From: CAVURW01 sp963743595
Lineage (GTDB): Bacteria; Verrucomicrobiota; Verrucomicrobiia; Methylacidiphilales; UBA1321
Direction: 5' to 3'
Assembly (NCBI GenBank): GCA_963743595.1
Contig: CAVURW010000036.1
Location: 1 to 64,000, forward strand
DNA: 64,000 nucleotides
Of the stretch, positions 1 to 9,172 are shown one piece after another (the first letter of the stretch is position 1; each line of letters opens with the position of its first letter). Position numbers and translations under genes: made by a program. The notes beneath the pieces were generated by a model. It saw nothing but the letters and a program-made list of their open reading frames with translations, did not search any database and was not told where the DNA came from.

Positions 1-546
1 TGCGGCATCTTTGCCGGATGGGTGGAGAAATGTGAGATCTCGCATAATGAGCTCTTTAATCTGCCCTACGGTGGGATCTCGATTGGCTGGGGTTGGACCG
101 GGCCAGCGGCTGAATTTGCGCAAGGAAACCGCATTATCGGTAACAAGATCCATAATTATCTGCGGACTCTGGCTGATAGTGGAGGGGGTCTTATTGCAAT
201 GGCGCGCAGAAGGATGCCGCTGGTGGAGGAAAACTACATTTACGATCAACAGAATCCGCACTACGGGATGATCTATTTAGACGATGGGGCCACGAATTGG
301 ACGGTTCGTCACAACGTTCTGAGGCACCATTTAGAAGAGGAATGGCTCCTGTTTTAAGGGGCACAACCATCACGTCATCGAGAATTACACGGAGAGCTTT
401 ATGGTCCGTGATATGAGTGGATGGGGAAGCCCCCAATTTTGTCGATGGCACGATGTTGGTTGCCATCGGGAATATGATGGTTGAAATGTCTGAAAAGTTG
501 GCCGCCTGCCGCCGAAGCGATCATGAAAAGCGCCGGGCCTCAATAG
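1..546 (+). pseudogene. Right-handed parallel beta-helix repeat protein, C-terminal part, frameshifted
   Basis: The frame is open from the window edge and has the Asn/Gly-rich turns of parallel beta-helix glycan-active enzymes (GNKIHNYLR, VEENYIYDQQNP, VRHNVLRHH). It stops at 355-357. Removing one T from the run near 350-354 continues the protein (KGHNHHVIENYTES), removing one C from the run near 430-435 continues it again (NFVDGTMLVAIGNMM), and removing one T near 498-499 gives the typical end WPPAAEAIMKSAGPQ with a stop at 544-546. Three single-base insertions thus return to the starting frame. Such proteins are usually secreted and act on polysaccharides; the substrate is unknown. The gene is either decayed or carries homopolymer sequencing errors. 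It is convergent with the broken gene at 590-1683. Confidence 0.75.
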
Positions 547-589
547 GCGAGCCTGACGCCTCCTTAGGTGAGCATAATCAAGCGCTGGT

Positions 590-1683
590 TTAGGAGGCGG
601 ATCCGCTTTCTATGAGCTGAAGCTTTTCGCGCTCGTGAATCTTCGCTTTTAAATCGAGAACCTTATTGATCAGCGGCTTCACCTACAGTGCCAGGATCTC
701 AATCGCCCTCAGCACTTTCTCTTGAGGCAAAGAACCAATCGTCAATTAAATCGAAAAACGATCAATTCCCCCCAGCACCTCATTCACATAAAGAAGATCT
801 TTTCGGCCACGGTGTCTTTATCGCCAACCACCAGCGCCCCACGTGGGCTGCGACTGGCATCAAAATGCTCACGCGTGGTCGGAGGCCAACCCCGCTCTTT
901 ACCAATCTTATTAAACGACCGCGCATACGCAGGGAACATTAAATCAGCCGCTTCTTCCATGGAATCAGCCACAAAACCGAGCGCGTGAATGCCCACTTTC
1001 GGCTCGCCCGGATGACCTGCACGTCGCCATGCATCCCGGTACGTTTCCACCAGCAATCGGAAGCGATGCGGTTCCCCACCAATAATCGCGATCATCAACG
1101 GCAAACCCAATTTACCCGCGCGCATGAACGAATTCATCGATCCACCCACGCCGAGCCAGACCGGCAGCACCTCCTGCGCCGGGCGAGGATAGACGCCCTG
1201 CCCGGTTAAGCTCGGGCGATACTCGCCTTTCCATTGCACCTTCGTCTCAGTTCGCAGCTTCAATAAAAGCCCCAGTTTCTCCGCGAACATCTCGTCGTAA
1301 TTCTCCAGGTCGTAACCGAATAGTGGGTACGACTCGACAAACGAGCCCCGCCCCACGACCATCTCCGCGCGCCCGCCTGAAATCAAATCGACTGTCGCGA
1401 ATTGCTGAAAGAGCCGCACCGGATCATCCGAGCTCAGCACCGTCACCGCACTCGTCAATCGCAGGTTTTTCGTCCGCGCCGCACCCGCTGCGAGCAAAAC
1501 AGCCGGGGCCGAAGCGACATACTCCTCGCGATGATGCTCGCCGATGCCGTAGACATCCAAACCGACTTGATCAGCCAAAGCCATCTCTTCGAGCAAATTC
1601 GCCACGCGTTGGGTGGGGCTGGGTGCCAGCCCGGTACCTGCCACGACGGTGGTTTCCACAAAACTATCAATTCCGATCTGCAT
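590..1683 (-). pseudogene. LLM-class flavin-dependent oxidoreductase, C-terminus broken
   Basis: The intact part (1683 down to 784) is a 299-residue luciferase-like monooxygenase fold: N-terminal MQIGIDSF, GEHHREEYVASAPAVLL in the flavin/substrate region, and SSDDPVRLFQQFATVDLISGGRAEM, all typical of the bacterial luciferase-like (LLM) family that uses reduced FMN or F420. It stops early at 784-786. In another frame the family's C-terminus continues (LYVNEVLGGIDRFSI, then LTIGSLPQEKVLRAIEIL, then VKPLINK) and ends with a TAA at 590-592. The continuation needs a frameshift near 790-797, crosses an in-frame TAA at 746-748, and has a further lesion near 683-690. Several independent lesions favour true decay over a sequencing error. 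Substrate unknown. Confidence 0.8.
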
Positions 1684-1788
1684 AAAATGACTCCTATGTA
1701 ATTATATTAGTTACACATTACCCGCTTTCGTCTCTTTTGCAAATTCAGGTACGCTCCACGGGAACAAGACCTGCTCCCTGTCCATCCT

Positions 1789-3111
1789 ATGTCCAAGTTT
1801 TCCCGGCACGATTTCGATATCCCCTCGCTCGGCACTCCCACCATCCCCTCACCCCTGAACCGCGTGCGTTCGGGAATCAACTGCGGGTTCATTTCAGACG
1901 AGCAGCGGGTGATGTTCGATTGGTCGTTTGAGAAAATTCTGAGCGCCATGGAAACCGACGCCGGCCCGATTACCCTGGAGCGCGCCGGTGCCCGCGAATT
2001 CATCTACTTCGAGCCCGCTCAAACATGTGTCGCCATCGTCACCTGCGGCGGACTTTGCCCGGGGCTGAATGACGTCATTCGCAGCATCGTTCTCACTCTA
2101 AATTACGGCTACGGCGTCACGAATATCCTCGGCATTCCCTATGGCTACGAGGGACTTATTCCGCGCTTCGGGCATAAACCGATTCCGTTGACGCCGAAGA
2201 TGGTCTCAGAAATCCACCTGCTGGGTGGCTCGATTCTCGGCAGCTCGCGCGGTCATCAATCTCCCGAGGAAATGGTCGCCTTCCTAGTCAAAAACAACAT
2301 CAATATCCTCTTTGTCATCGGTGGTGATGGAACGCTCAAAGGCGGGAATTGCATTGCGGAAGAAGTGGCGAAATGTGGCCATAACATCAGTGTCATTGGT
2401 ATCCCGAAGACGATCGATAACGACATCGAGTACCTCGATAAAAGCTTTGGATTCGAGACCGCATTTGCGCAAGCCGTGAATTCCGTGCGGTGTGCTCACG
2501 CGGAAGCAAAGGGTTACCCGAACGGCATCGGCCTCGTCAAATTGATGGGGCGCGACTCTGGATTCATCGCCGCTTTCACCGCGTTGGCCGATAGCAGCGT
2601 GAATTATGTGCTTATTCCGGAAGTACCCTTTCAACTCATCGGTCCCAATGGACTCCTGAACCACATTCAAACTCGCCTCACCCAGCGCGATCACGCCGTT
2701 ATTGTCGTTGCAGAAGGAGCTGGGCAGGATCTCATGGCCGACCAGAACCTCGGCAAAGATGCGTCTGGCAACACGAAACTTGGCGATATCGGAACGTTCC
2801 TTAAGCAACAAATTGAGGCGCATTTTAAAGCGCAAAAAATCCCGCTCAGCCTGAAGTATATCGACCCCAGCTACACCATCCGCAGCGTGCCCGCCTCGCC
2901 GCAAGACGCCATCTACTGTCTCCGCTTGGCGCAGCACGCAGTCCATGCAGGAATGGCTGGGAAGACCAAGATGGTGGTCGGGCGGTGGCACCAACACTTC
3001 GTGAATCTCCCCATCCAAGTCGTTACCCTCCGCCGCCGCAAGGTTAATCCGCATGGCGATCTCTGGATCTCCGTCCTGGAAGCGACTGGCCAACCGCCGG
3101 AGTTTAAGTAA
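1789..3111 (+). CDS. pfkA: 6-phosphofructokinase, Group III (plant-like ATP-PFK) type
   Basis: A 440-residue phosphofructokinase that phosphorylates fructose 6-phosphate in glycolysis. Visible motifs: TCGGLCPGLNDVIR near residue 85, GGDGT at about 178-182, PKTIDND at about 206-212 and GRDSGFIA near 254. The GGDGT glycine is the residue that marks ATP use, while the Lys in PKTIDND is shared with pyrophosphate-dependent enzymes. This Gly/Lys pair is what plant-type ATP-PFKs carry, so ATP is the likelier phosphoryl donor, though PPi use cannot be excluded by sequence alone. The length and the roughly 90-residue N-terminal region before the kinase core also suit that group and not the 320-residue E. 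coli type. It is monocistronic, with about 100 bases upstream. Confidence 0.93.
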   Translation: MSKFSRHDFDIPSLGTPTIPSPLNRVRSGINCGFISDEQRVMFDWSFEKILSAMETDAGPITLERAGAREFIYFEPAQTCVAIVTCGGLCPGLNDVIRSIVLTLNYGYGVTNILGIPYGYEGLIPRFGHKPIPLTPKMVSEIHLLGGSILGSSRGHQSPEEMVAFLVKNNINILFVIGGDGTLKGGNCIAEEVAKCGHNISVIGIPKTIDNDIEYLDKSFGFETAFAQAVNSVRCAHAEAKGYPNGIGLVKLMGRDSGFIAAFTALADSSVNYVLIPEVPFQLIGPNGLLNHIQTRLTQRDHAVIVVAEGAGQDLMADQNLGKDASGNTKLGDIGTFLKQQIEAHFKAQKIPLSLKYIDPSYTIRSVPASPQDAIYCLRLAQHAVHAGMAGKTKMVVGRWHQHFVNLPIQVVTLRRRKVNPHGDLWISVLEATGQPPEFK

Positions 3112-3211
3112 AGGCTGCGGTTTGCTACACCTTCACACCCTGGGATACTTTTGACTTGGCTGTTGAAAGGTTTGTTCACTCGCCCGATCATCGAGACTTA
3201 GTAAATCGAAT

Positions 3212-3739
3212 CTATTTATGAAGTTGACGATGTTGGCTGATGATCTGACGAAGGGGCCCGTTATTTGACGCTCGCGCCAAGTTCTGTTGTTGTTGAAACG
3301 GTGCCGATTGATTTACTGGTTCGTACGGCGAAGGCGTTACTTGGGGCTGCGGAGTAACTTGCGCCAGGTTCGACGTGTTTTGGGAGATGGGAAGGGTCAT
3401 GGGCTGATCTAAAACGGTCCGGACCGGCACTGGAGTTGGACTGGAAGCAGCAGTAGTGGAGGTCGTATTCGGAGCGGTATCGGGCGAATTGCTAGCATTT
3501 GAATTGGTTCCAGCAACTTCGTTGTTTGAAGCGACGACCGGGGCCGAATCCCCGGAAGACGTCACCGTCGGCACCGACTCTGACGGCAAACGGGTATTTA
3601 CGGGCAGCCCTGCGGCGTTCAGCGGCGATTGTGAGGCGGACGGTAAATCGGTCACCCGACTCGAAACTAAGGAATAGAGGGTTAGCCCCATCACTCCCAG
3701 CGTGCACGAAATACAAAACGGAACGAAAGGAAGATTCAT
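3212..3739 (-). CDS. Hypothetical membrane-anchored Pro/Ser/Thr-rich protein
   Basis: The gene is not recognised. The 175-residue product starts with a hydrophobic N-terminal segment (about residues 5-24, FCISCTLGVMGLTLYSLV) that should act as a signal anchor. The remainder is low-complexity and rich in Pro, Ser, Thr, Asn and Gln, with a Gln run (FQQQQN) near the C-terminus. This looks like a disordered extracytoplasmic tail tethered to the membrane. It lies just upstream of, and away from, the acyltransferase on the same strand. The antisense strand also has open frames, but only this strand gives a plausible N-terminal membrane segment. Confidence 0.55.
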   Translation of the reverse strand: MNLPFVPFCISCTLGVMGLTLYSLVSSRVTDLPSASQSPLNAAGLPVNTRLPSESVPTVTSSGDSAPVVASNNEVAGTNSNASNSPDTAPNTTSTTAASSPTPVPVRTVLDQPMTLPISQNTSNLAQVTPQPQVTPSPYEPVNQSAPFQQQQNLARASNNGPLRQIISQHRQLHK

Positions 3740-3817
3740 AGTCGGGTGGACGTTGCCTTTTCAGAAAGGTGACAAGAAAGTAGCAGTGACGCTCCCCAAA
3801 AATGCTCTTTCCGGGCG

Positions 3818-5197
3818 CTAGCTCGAAAAGAATTGCCCGAAGTACCCAGCTCGTCCGTAAATCAGGTACCCAATTCCCGCGCGAACCGCGTAGAGTAAGA
3901 GAAAGCATTTCAGAACGGGAAAGAGCACTTGCGACCAGAAATCGGCGAACTTCAACTGACGAATATCGAACTTGCGCACCCAGCGACGGCAGGGCATTTC
4001 CAGCCAACTGTAGAAGAGGTAGGCCATGCCCGTTAAGAGCGCCATGATGAGCGCCATCTCGCCGCAGGCCAGACTCAGCCCCCACCACGTGTGGTCGAAC
4101 AGACAGATCGAGGCTGTGAAAATGGAGAGATGCAAAATGTAGAGCGAGTAACTGATTTCGCCCCCGAATTGAAGGACGCGATTCTCTAAAATCCACGCGA
4201 GGATCGTTTTGTACCGGGCCGAGGTGATCATAATGATCGCAAAAGGCGGGGCGAACCCGAACGTCATCAGAATAATGTTCGGCGGGCCAAGCACGAACTC
4301 GGACAAGCTCCCTTTGTTCGTGTAGACCAGCAACAAGACGATCCAGGCGAGCGCGCCGAGTTCACAAAAGCCAGCGATCCAGCGTCCGATTCGGCTCACC
4401 GGGTACTTTGCCATAAGCATGTAAAGCTGGCACGTCAAACAGCCGATAATGAATTCACAGACGCGTGTGTAGGGCGCAAAGTAGGTGATCCATCGCGCGA
4501 ATGAATGGTAGAACCCCGCTTCGGCGCGAAGCTCAGACGAGCGTAACATGGAGGACTGAAGTCCGTAATGATGCACACCGTAGCTATTGGCCGTGAGGTA
4601 GATCCACAAGTTCTGCGATAAGAAATAATAGAGCGCGATCGTCGAGGCAATCATGATTGCGCCGGTAAGAATGCGACTTCGCAGGAACACCAGAGCCGCC
4701 ATCACGATCGGGTAGACACAGTAGAAAAACCATTCGGTGCTGACGGACCATGTGTGATTGAGCGAGTAGCTGATTTGGAAGACAAGTTCACGTCCGTAAT
4801 CGAGCTCGTAATACCACGATTGCGCCATCAGAAAAAAGGGCACGAGAAAATGACCGCTTTCCGGTCGGCATTTCCAGACCAATTCGAACACGATAATGAA
4901 AATATAGAGCGGATAAATGCGACCAAACCGCGCGCGGAAAAAGCGTAAGAATTCCAGGAAGCGCTTCCGGCTACTCAAGATGTCTTGTCCGTAATTGTAA
5001 TGGATGACGAATCCACTGAGCGTGAAGAAGATTTGCATCCCCATGTAGCCCAAGCCCGCACCTAAATTATAAGTAACGACGCTGGTCCAGGTATAAAAGA
5101 TCGTGGCTAGGGCATGGGTGGTTAAAACACATGCGACTGCCACGCATCGCAGCCCGGTGAGTGCCGGGATGGGTTGCCTCTCCTGCTTCTCGCTCAT
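3818..5197 (-). CDS. Acyltransferase 3 family membrane protein (OafA/YrhL-like)
   Basis: A 459-residue polytopic membrane protein of the acyltransferase 3 family, which moves acetyl or other acyl groups onto surface glycans or lipids. The family start is clear: LTGLRCVAVACVLTTHAL near residue 14 with the conserved His in the first helix, then FFTLSGFVIHYNYG near 58, then FLRARFGRIYPLY-type sequence. About ten hydrophobic helices follow, including YSLYILHLSIF near residue 355. There is no extra SGNH domain, so it is the membrane-only form. It stands alone, so the glycan it modifies cannot be named. Confidence 0.9.
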   Translation of the reverse strand: MSEKQERQPIPALTGLRCVAVACVLTTHALATIFYTWTSVVTYNLGAGLGYMGMQIFFTLSGFVIHYNYGQDILSSRKRFLEFLRFFRARFGRIYPLYIFIIVFELVWKCRPESGHFLVPFFLMAQSWYYELDYGRELVFQISYSLNHTWSVSTEWFFYCVYPIVMAALVFLRSRILTGAIMIASTIALYYFLSQNLWIYLTANSYGVHHYGLQSSMLRSSELRAEAGFYHSFARWITYFAPYTRVCEFIIGCLTCQLYMLMAKYPVSRIGRWIAGFCELGALAWIVLLLVYTNKGSLSEFVLGPPNIILMTFGFAPPFAIIMITSARYKTILAWILENRVLQFGGEISYSLYILHLSIFTASICLFDHTWWGLSLACGEMALIMALLTGMAYLFYSWLEMPCRRWVRKFDIRQLKFADFWSQVLFPVLKCFLLLYAVRAGIGYLIYGRAGYFGQFFSS

Positions 5198-5264
5198 TTC
5201 GGCGGAGACTATCAGGCTGCCCTAAAACACCCAACACCCTGTTGCAGTCTATTTCTGCGAGAGA

Positions 5265-5924
5265 CTAGTGGTGACGCCCACCACCGCCATGTTCTTCCGT
5301 GTGTTGCTGGTGCTGCTCCACGTGAGCTGGCATCACATGAACGTCGCGGATCTCAGGACGAACCACCGCTTGGTTGATCCCGTGGGCCGCTTCGAGGTGC
5401 CGATCCACCCCCGCAAAGCCACGATCGCCTCCGATAATCACTTCGTGACCGCGATCAATACGCGCATCACCATGGAATTCTTGACCATGAAAGTCCTGTC
5501 CGTGGAACTCTTGACCATGGAATTCTTCTCGATGCAATTCATGGCGAAACTCTTCGTGCCGATACTCTTCGCGGTGGAAGTGGTCGTGTTCCCAAATTTC
5601 CCGACCGACACGATGCCCGAGGAAGGCAAGACCGACACCTACTGCGAGCCCTTCGCCGAGGAACTCCAGGCCGGCGATTTCCGCAGGAGCACCGATCTGT
5701 GAATAGCGATCGCGCACTTGACCGAAGGCGTTCATCTGAATCTGCTGTTCGGCGACAGCAAACCCCTCGCGATTCGGTCCATAGGCGGCAGAGGCCTGTT
5801 GGAGTTGCGCCTGGTAGCCGTTGCCGATATCGCCTAAACGCGGATCTTGGTTAAAAAGATTGTTTAGCCGATCGTTTCGTTGAGCGTTGTTTGCTTCGAG
5901 GCGTTCAAGTTCGTAGTAGTCCAT
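5265..5924 (-). CDS. Hypothetical His-rich protein with EFHGQ-type repeats
   Basis: The gene is not recognised. The start is set at 5924 (MDYYELERLEANN) because AGGAAA lies about eight bases upstream; the longer open frame to 6017 lacks such a site. The N-terminal 90 residues are Gln/Asn-rich and probably helical. A short hydrophobic Gly-rich stretch (FLGEGLAVGVGLAFLG) follows, then a His/Glu/Arg-rich block with tandem units (EEFHGQ, EFHGQD, FHGQEFHG), and finally a His-rich tail ending GGGGRHH. The clustered histidines could bind metal ions, but that is only an inference from composition. The gene is divergent from purB. Confidence 0.6.
   Translation of the reverse strand: MDYYELERLEANNAQRNDRLNNLFNQDPRLGDIGNGYQAQLQQASAAYGPNREGFAVAEQQIQMNAFGQVRDRYSQIGAPAEIAGLEFLGEGLAVGVGLAFLGHRVGREIWEHDHFHREEYRHEEFRHELHREEFHGQEFHGQDFHGQEFHGDARIDRGHEVIIGGDRGFAGVDRHLEAAHGINQAVVRPEIRDVHVMPAHVEQHQQHTEEHGGGGRHH
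5469..5580. repeat. Tandem 15-base repeats inside the His-rich gene
   Basis: Degenerate copies of a 15-base unit (ATGGAATTCTTGACC and variants such as GTGGAACTCTTGACC) follow one another on the plus strand. On the coding minus strand they encode the five-residue EFHGQ-like repeats. Copies are closer to each other downstream and more diverged toward the FRHEL end, as expected from stepwise duplication. Confidence 0.7.
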
Positions 5925-6081
5925 AATTGTGTTTCCTGGAGCCCGAAACATAAACAAACTGGTTGGCAAGATCAAGGTATTATGAAAGCCATAGAAATGG
6001 TTATTCTGTGTTTCCAAGCGCCTCGCTTTGATTAATTTTGCCGTGCGTTACTCGGCGAAGTGGTATAGGACGGAGCTCCCT

Positions 6082-7377
6082 ATGATTGATCGTTATTCTC
6101 GTGCCGTGATGTCGGCGTTGTGGTCGGAAGAGGCCAAGTTAAACCATTGGCTGGAAATCGAAGTACTCGCATGCGAGGGCATGGCGGCCTACGGGATCAT
6201 TCCGAAGGAGGCAGCCCAAACGATCCGTGCAAAGGCCAAGTTCGATATCGCCGCTGTGCGCGAGAACGAAAAGCGTACGCAACACGACGTGATCGCGTTT
6301 CTGGAGGATGTCGCGAAGTACGTCGGACCGGACGGGCGCTTCATTCATCGCGGCCTCACGTCGTCTGACCTTCTGGACACGACTCTCGCCCTGCAAACCG
6401 TCGCCAGCGCGGATCTGCTCCTGGCCGATCTCGCCGCGCTTCGCAAAGCGACTGCCGCCCGCGCCATCGAACATAAATTCACGCCGATGATGGGACGCAG
6501 CCACGGCATCTCTGCGGAGCCGATTACCTACGGACTGAAACTCGCGTTGATGTACGATGAATTTGGCCGGGCGGAATCGCGGTTGAAAGAGGCTCGTGAG
6601 CAAATGGCCGTGGGCAAGCTCTCCGGGGCGGTCGGTACGCACGCGCATCTGGACCCGCGTGTGGAAGCGTATGTGTGCGAGCGCCTGGGATTGAAAGCGG
6701 CAGCACTTTCGACGCAGATCCTGCAGCGGGATCGCCACGCCCATTTCATTACGACGCTGGCATTGATCGCCTCCAGCATTGATCGCTGGGCCACCGAGTT
6801 TCGGCATCTGCAAAGGAGCGAAGTACTGGAAGTGGAAGAATATTTTGCGGCGGGCCAAAAAGGGAGCAGTGCCATGCCGCACAAACGGAACCCGATCACC
6901 GGCGAGAAACTGAGCGGTTTGGCCCGGGTGATTCGTGGAAACGCTCTGGCTGCCATGGAGAATATTCCGCTGTGGCACGAGCGCGATATTTCGCATTCAT
7001 CTGTGGAGCGAATCATTTTTCCAGATAGTTGTACGCTGCTGGATTACATGCTGAACCTGACAACGGATCTGGTCGCGCGGCAGATCATTTACCCAGAGAA
7101 CATGGCGAAGAATCTAGATGCCGCTAAAGGGCTGATTTATTCACAGACGATTTTACTCGAGTTGGCGGATCGGGGCGTGGCCCGGCAAATCGCGTATGAA
7201 GCGGTGCAGAGTGCCGCCATGGCGTGTTGGCGCGGTACGGAACCTTTGGAAGCACACCTCAAACGGAGCACCGCCATTAGTGAAGTGTTAAGCGACGTGG
7301 AGATCGATGAGCTCTGCTCGACGAAACGTCACTTCACGTATGTGGACGATACGTTTAAGAAGTTGGGATTGGAGTAG
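6082..7377 (+). CDS. purB: Adenylosuccinate lyase
   Basis: The 431-residue enzyme of the fumarase/aspartase superfamily performs two beta-eliminations in purine synthesis: SAICAR to AICAR and adenylosuccinate to AMP. The signature loop GSSAMPHKRNP lies at about residues 261-271, and TSSDLLDT and GRSHGISAEP are present. The start at 6082 (MIDRYSRAVM) is preferred over the upstream frame because GGAG sits about seven bases before it, and the resulting length equals that of the Bacillus-type enzyme. The next gene starts 12 bases after the stop and may be cotranscribed. Confidence 0.96.
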   Translation: MIDRYSRAVMSALWSEEAKLNHWLEIEVLACEGMAAYGIIPKEAAQTIRAKAKFDIAAVRENEKRTQHDVIAFLEDVAKYVGPDGRFIHRGLTSSDLLDTTLALQTVASADLLLADLAALRKATAARAIEHKFTPMMGRSHGISAEPITYGLKLALMYDEFGRAESRLKEAREQMAVGKLSGAVGTHAHLDPRVEAYVCERLGLKAAALSTQILQRDRHAHFITTLALIASSIDRWATEFRHLQRSEVLEVEEYFAAGQKGSSAMPHKRNPITGEKLSGLARVIRGNALAAMENIPLWHERDISHSSVERIIFPDSCTLLDYMLNLTTDLVARQIIYPENMAKNLDAAKGLIYSQTILLELADRGVARQIAYEAVQSAAMACWRGTEPLEAHLKRSTAISEVLSDVEIDELCSTKRHFTYVDDTFKKLGLE

Positions 7378-7389
7378 CCGATCGTTCCA

Positions 7390-9006
7390 ATGGAGACCAG
7401 CACCACAGCCGTTCGCGAGCGCATGTGGTGCACCGCCATTTACTGTGCGGTCGCGGCATTTCTGGCGGTCTACCTCCTCTGGGTCGGCGTCTACCCGCAA
7501 CTCTCTTTCGAGTGGGACATGTGCGTGGCGCTGGACGGCGGTTGGCGTACATCGCAGGGCTTGCGACCCTTTCTCGATTTTTATGTATTGCCGGGGCCTT
7601 CCTCGTTTCTGATGGCCGCGCTGGGCATTTTGATTTCGGACGGCCGAGCGAGCTCGGCGTTGCCCTTGATGGTCGTCCTGCCCTTTGTTCCTGTGGCGGT
7701 GATCATTTGGAAAACCCTGTTTTCGCGCTATTCAGCCCGTCTTGCATTGGCCATGGGGCTCTTTCTCTGTTTCGAGTGGGTGCTGCCGTTACCGGTCCGG
7801 ATGCTCTTCTACATGACGAGCTACGGGATGTCCTACACGCGGTTTGGCCAGGTGTTGATGGGGCTGGTGCTGGCGATTTTAATGGCACCGCGAAATGAGA
7901 AATTGCGTTGGAGTTCCGGGGTCTGGCTCGGTTTTCTGATCGGCGAATTGTTCTTCCTGAAAATCAGTTTCGCCGTAGTCGGGGCGTTCTTGGTCGCAGC
8001 GCTTTGGATTCGGGATGGCGTGCGTTGGCGCGATTTCGTATGGATGGCGCTAGGCGCAGTTATCGGCGGCGGACCATTCGTTTGGTACACCACGCTGGAG
8101 GGGATGCGGCTCCTTTTCGTCGATCTCGCCATCGGCATGCGGGCGCGGGAACCGGCGTTGTTGTGGCTGAGCGTGAATACCGTTTTTATCGAACTGATCA
8201 TCCCCGCAATCCTGCTTGTGGAGGTGGTGCGCTGCCAATTTACAGCAACGCACCACCGCGATCCGCTGTATCCTGGAAGGCTGGGGCGAATCGTGGCGAA
8301 TCCCTACTATGAACTGCTCGTTGTCATTGCGGCAGCGACTCTTGCTGATCTCGGTGGATTTCCTCGGGTGCAAACCATCGAAAACGTTTTGCTGAGCGTT
8401 TTTGCCATCGTCAGCTTGGCTCGGCTCAAGAGCCGTGGGACCGTCCTCTTTACGGACAATCGGCTCGCCGCGATGGCTGCGCTCCTTGTGATTTTACCCC
8501 TAGCAAACGGCGTAATGGCTCTAACGCTTCCGCTCTATGAACGAATCGCGGAGCAACATGGCTTGCTTCCGCAGACGCAGCGCGTGCAATCGGCGTGGTT
8601 TGATGTGCCGCTGCAGGTGAGTCCAGGAGACCCGACAGCCGCGACGATCGAAGCGGGGATTGAATTGATTCGCAAGCATCCAGAGATCGGTGATCAATCG
8701 GTCGGTGCGGTTGTGTTTTCAGACCCGTTCTCATTTGCGTTTCACCGGCGAACGGCCAAGGACCTGCCGCTTTCGTTTTCGATCGGCTCAGAAATCAGCG
8801 AAAAGAGTCATCCCCCTGCGGAGCTCTTTTTTGCGCATTGCAATTACCTTTTAGTGACCGGAGACCAGGCGAGAATGGCGAAAATTGTGGAGAGAATTCC
8901 GGAATATGGGGATTATGTGAAGCTCCACTTCGAACAGGTGGAGGGCGGTGATTTATGGACGCTCTGGAAGCGAAAAGAGACCGTTCCAGGCACTCGTTTA
9001 AAATGA
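7390..9006 (+). CDS. Hypothetical polytopic membrane protein (glycosyltransferase-like topology)
   Basis: A 538-residue protein with about ten hydrophobic helices spread over the first 380 residues and a C-terminal soluble region of about 130 residues. The early loop has an acidic, aromatic stretch (QLSFEWDMCVALDGGWRTSQGLRPFLDFY) placed as in the first periplasmic loop of membrane glycosyltransferases of the GT39/GT83 kind, but no diagnostic motif is certain. The start is 12 bases after the purB stop, with the GGAG of the purB tail available as ribosome binding site. Function unassigned. Confidence 0.6.
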   Translation: METSTTAVRERMWCTAIYCAVAAFLAVYLLWVGVYPQLSFEWDMCVALDGGWRTSQGLRPFLDFYVLPGPSSFLMAALGILISDGRASSALPLMVVLPFVPVAVIIWKTLFSRYSARLALAMGLFLCFEWVLPLPVRMLFYMTSYGMSYTRFGQVLMGLVLAILMAPRNEKLRWSSGVWLGFLIGELFFLKISFAVVGAFLVAALWIRDGVRWRDFVWMALGAVIGGGPFVWYTTLEGMRLLFVDLAIGMRAREPALLWLSVNTVFIELIIPAILLVEVVRCQFTATHHRDPLYPGRLGRIVANPYYELLVVIAAATLADLGGFPRVQTIENVLLSVFAIVSLARLKSRGTVLFTDNRLAAMAALLVILPLANGVMALTLPLYERIAEQHGLLPQTQRVQSAWFDVPLQVSPGDPTAATIEAGIELIRKHPEIGDQSVGAVVFSDPFSFAFHRRTAKDLPLSFSIGSEISEKSHPPAELFFAHCNYLLVTGDQARMAKIVERIPEYGDYVKLHFEQVEGGDLWTLWKRKETVPGTRLK

Positions 9007-9172
9007 TTAGTCCCATAAACAGATCAGATTCGCTAATGCGATACAAGTGGGCGCAGCGCCTAGAATGCTTAGGTAACTCTTGCCATTTTAGTAGGCAAAA
9101 ATCTTCAAAATCAGGCTGTTCATTTGAAGGAGACGATGCATTGTGGAGGATACCAAGCGGAAATCCAGAACC

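Noticed and set aside
2284..3093. 269-codon open frame antisense to phosphofructokinase
   Set aside because: It shadows a well-supported enzyme and shows no protein-like features of its own.
5469..5580. CRISPR-like repeat
   Set aside because: The repeats are contiguous 15-base units in a coding frame, without spacers.
6139..6996. 285-codon open frame antisense to purB
   Set aside because: Shadow of a clear purB gene; no ribosome binding site or motif.
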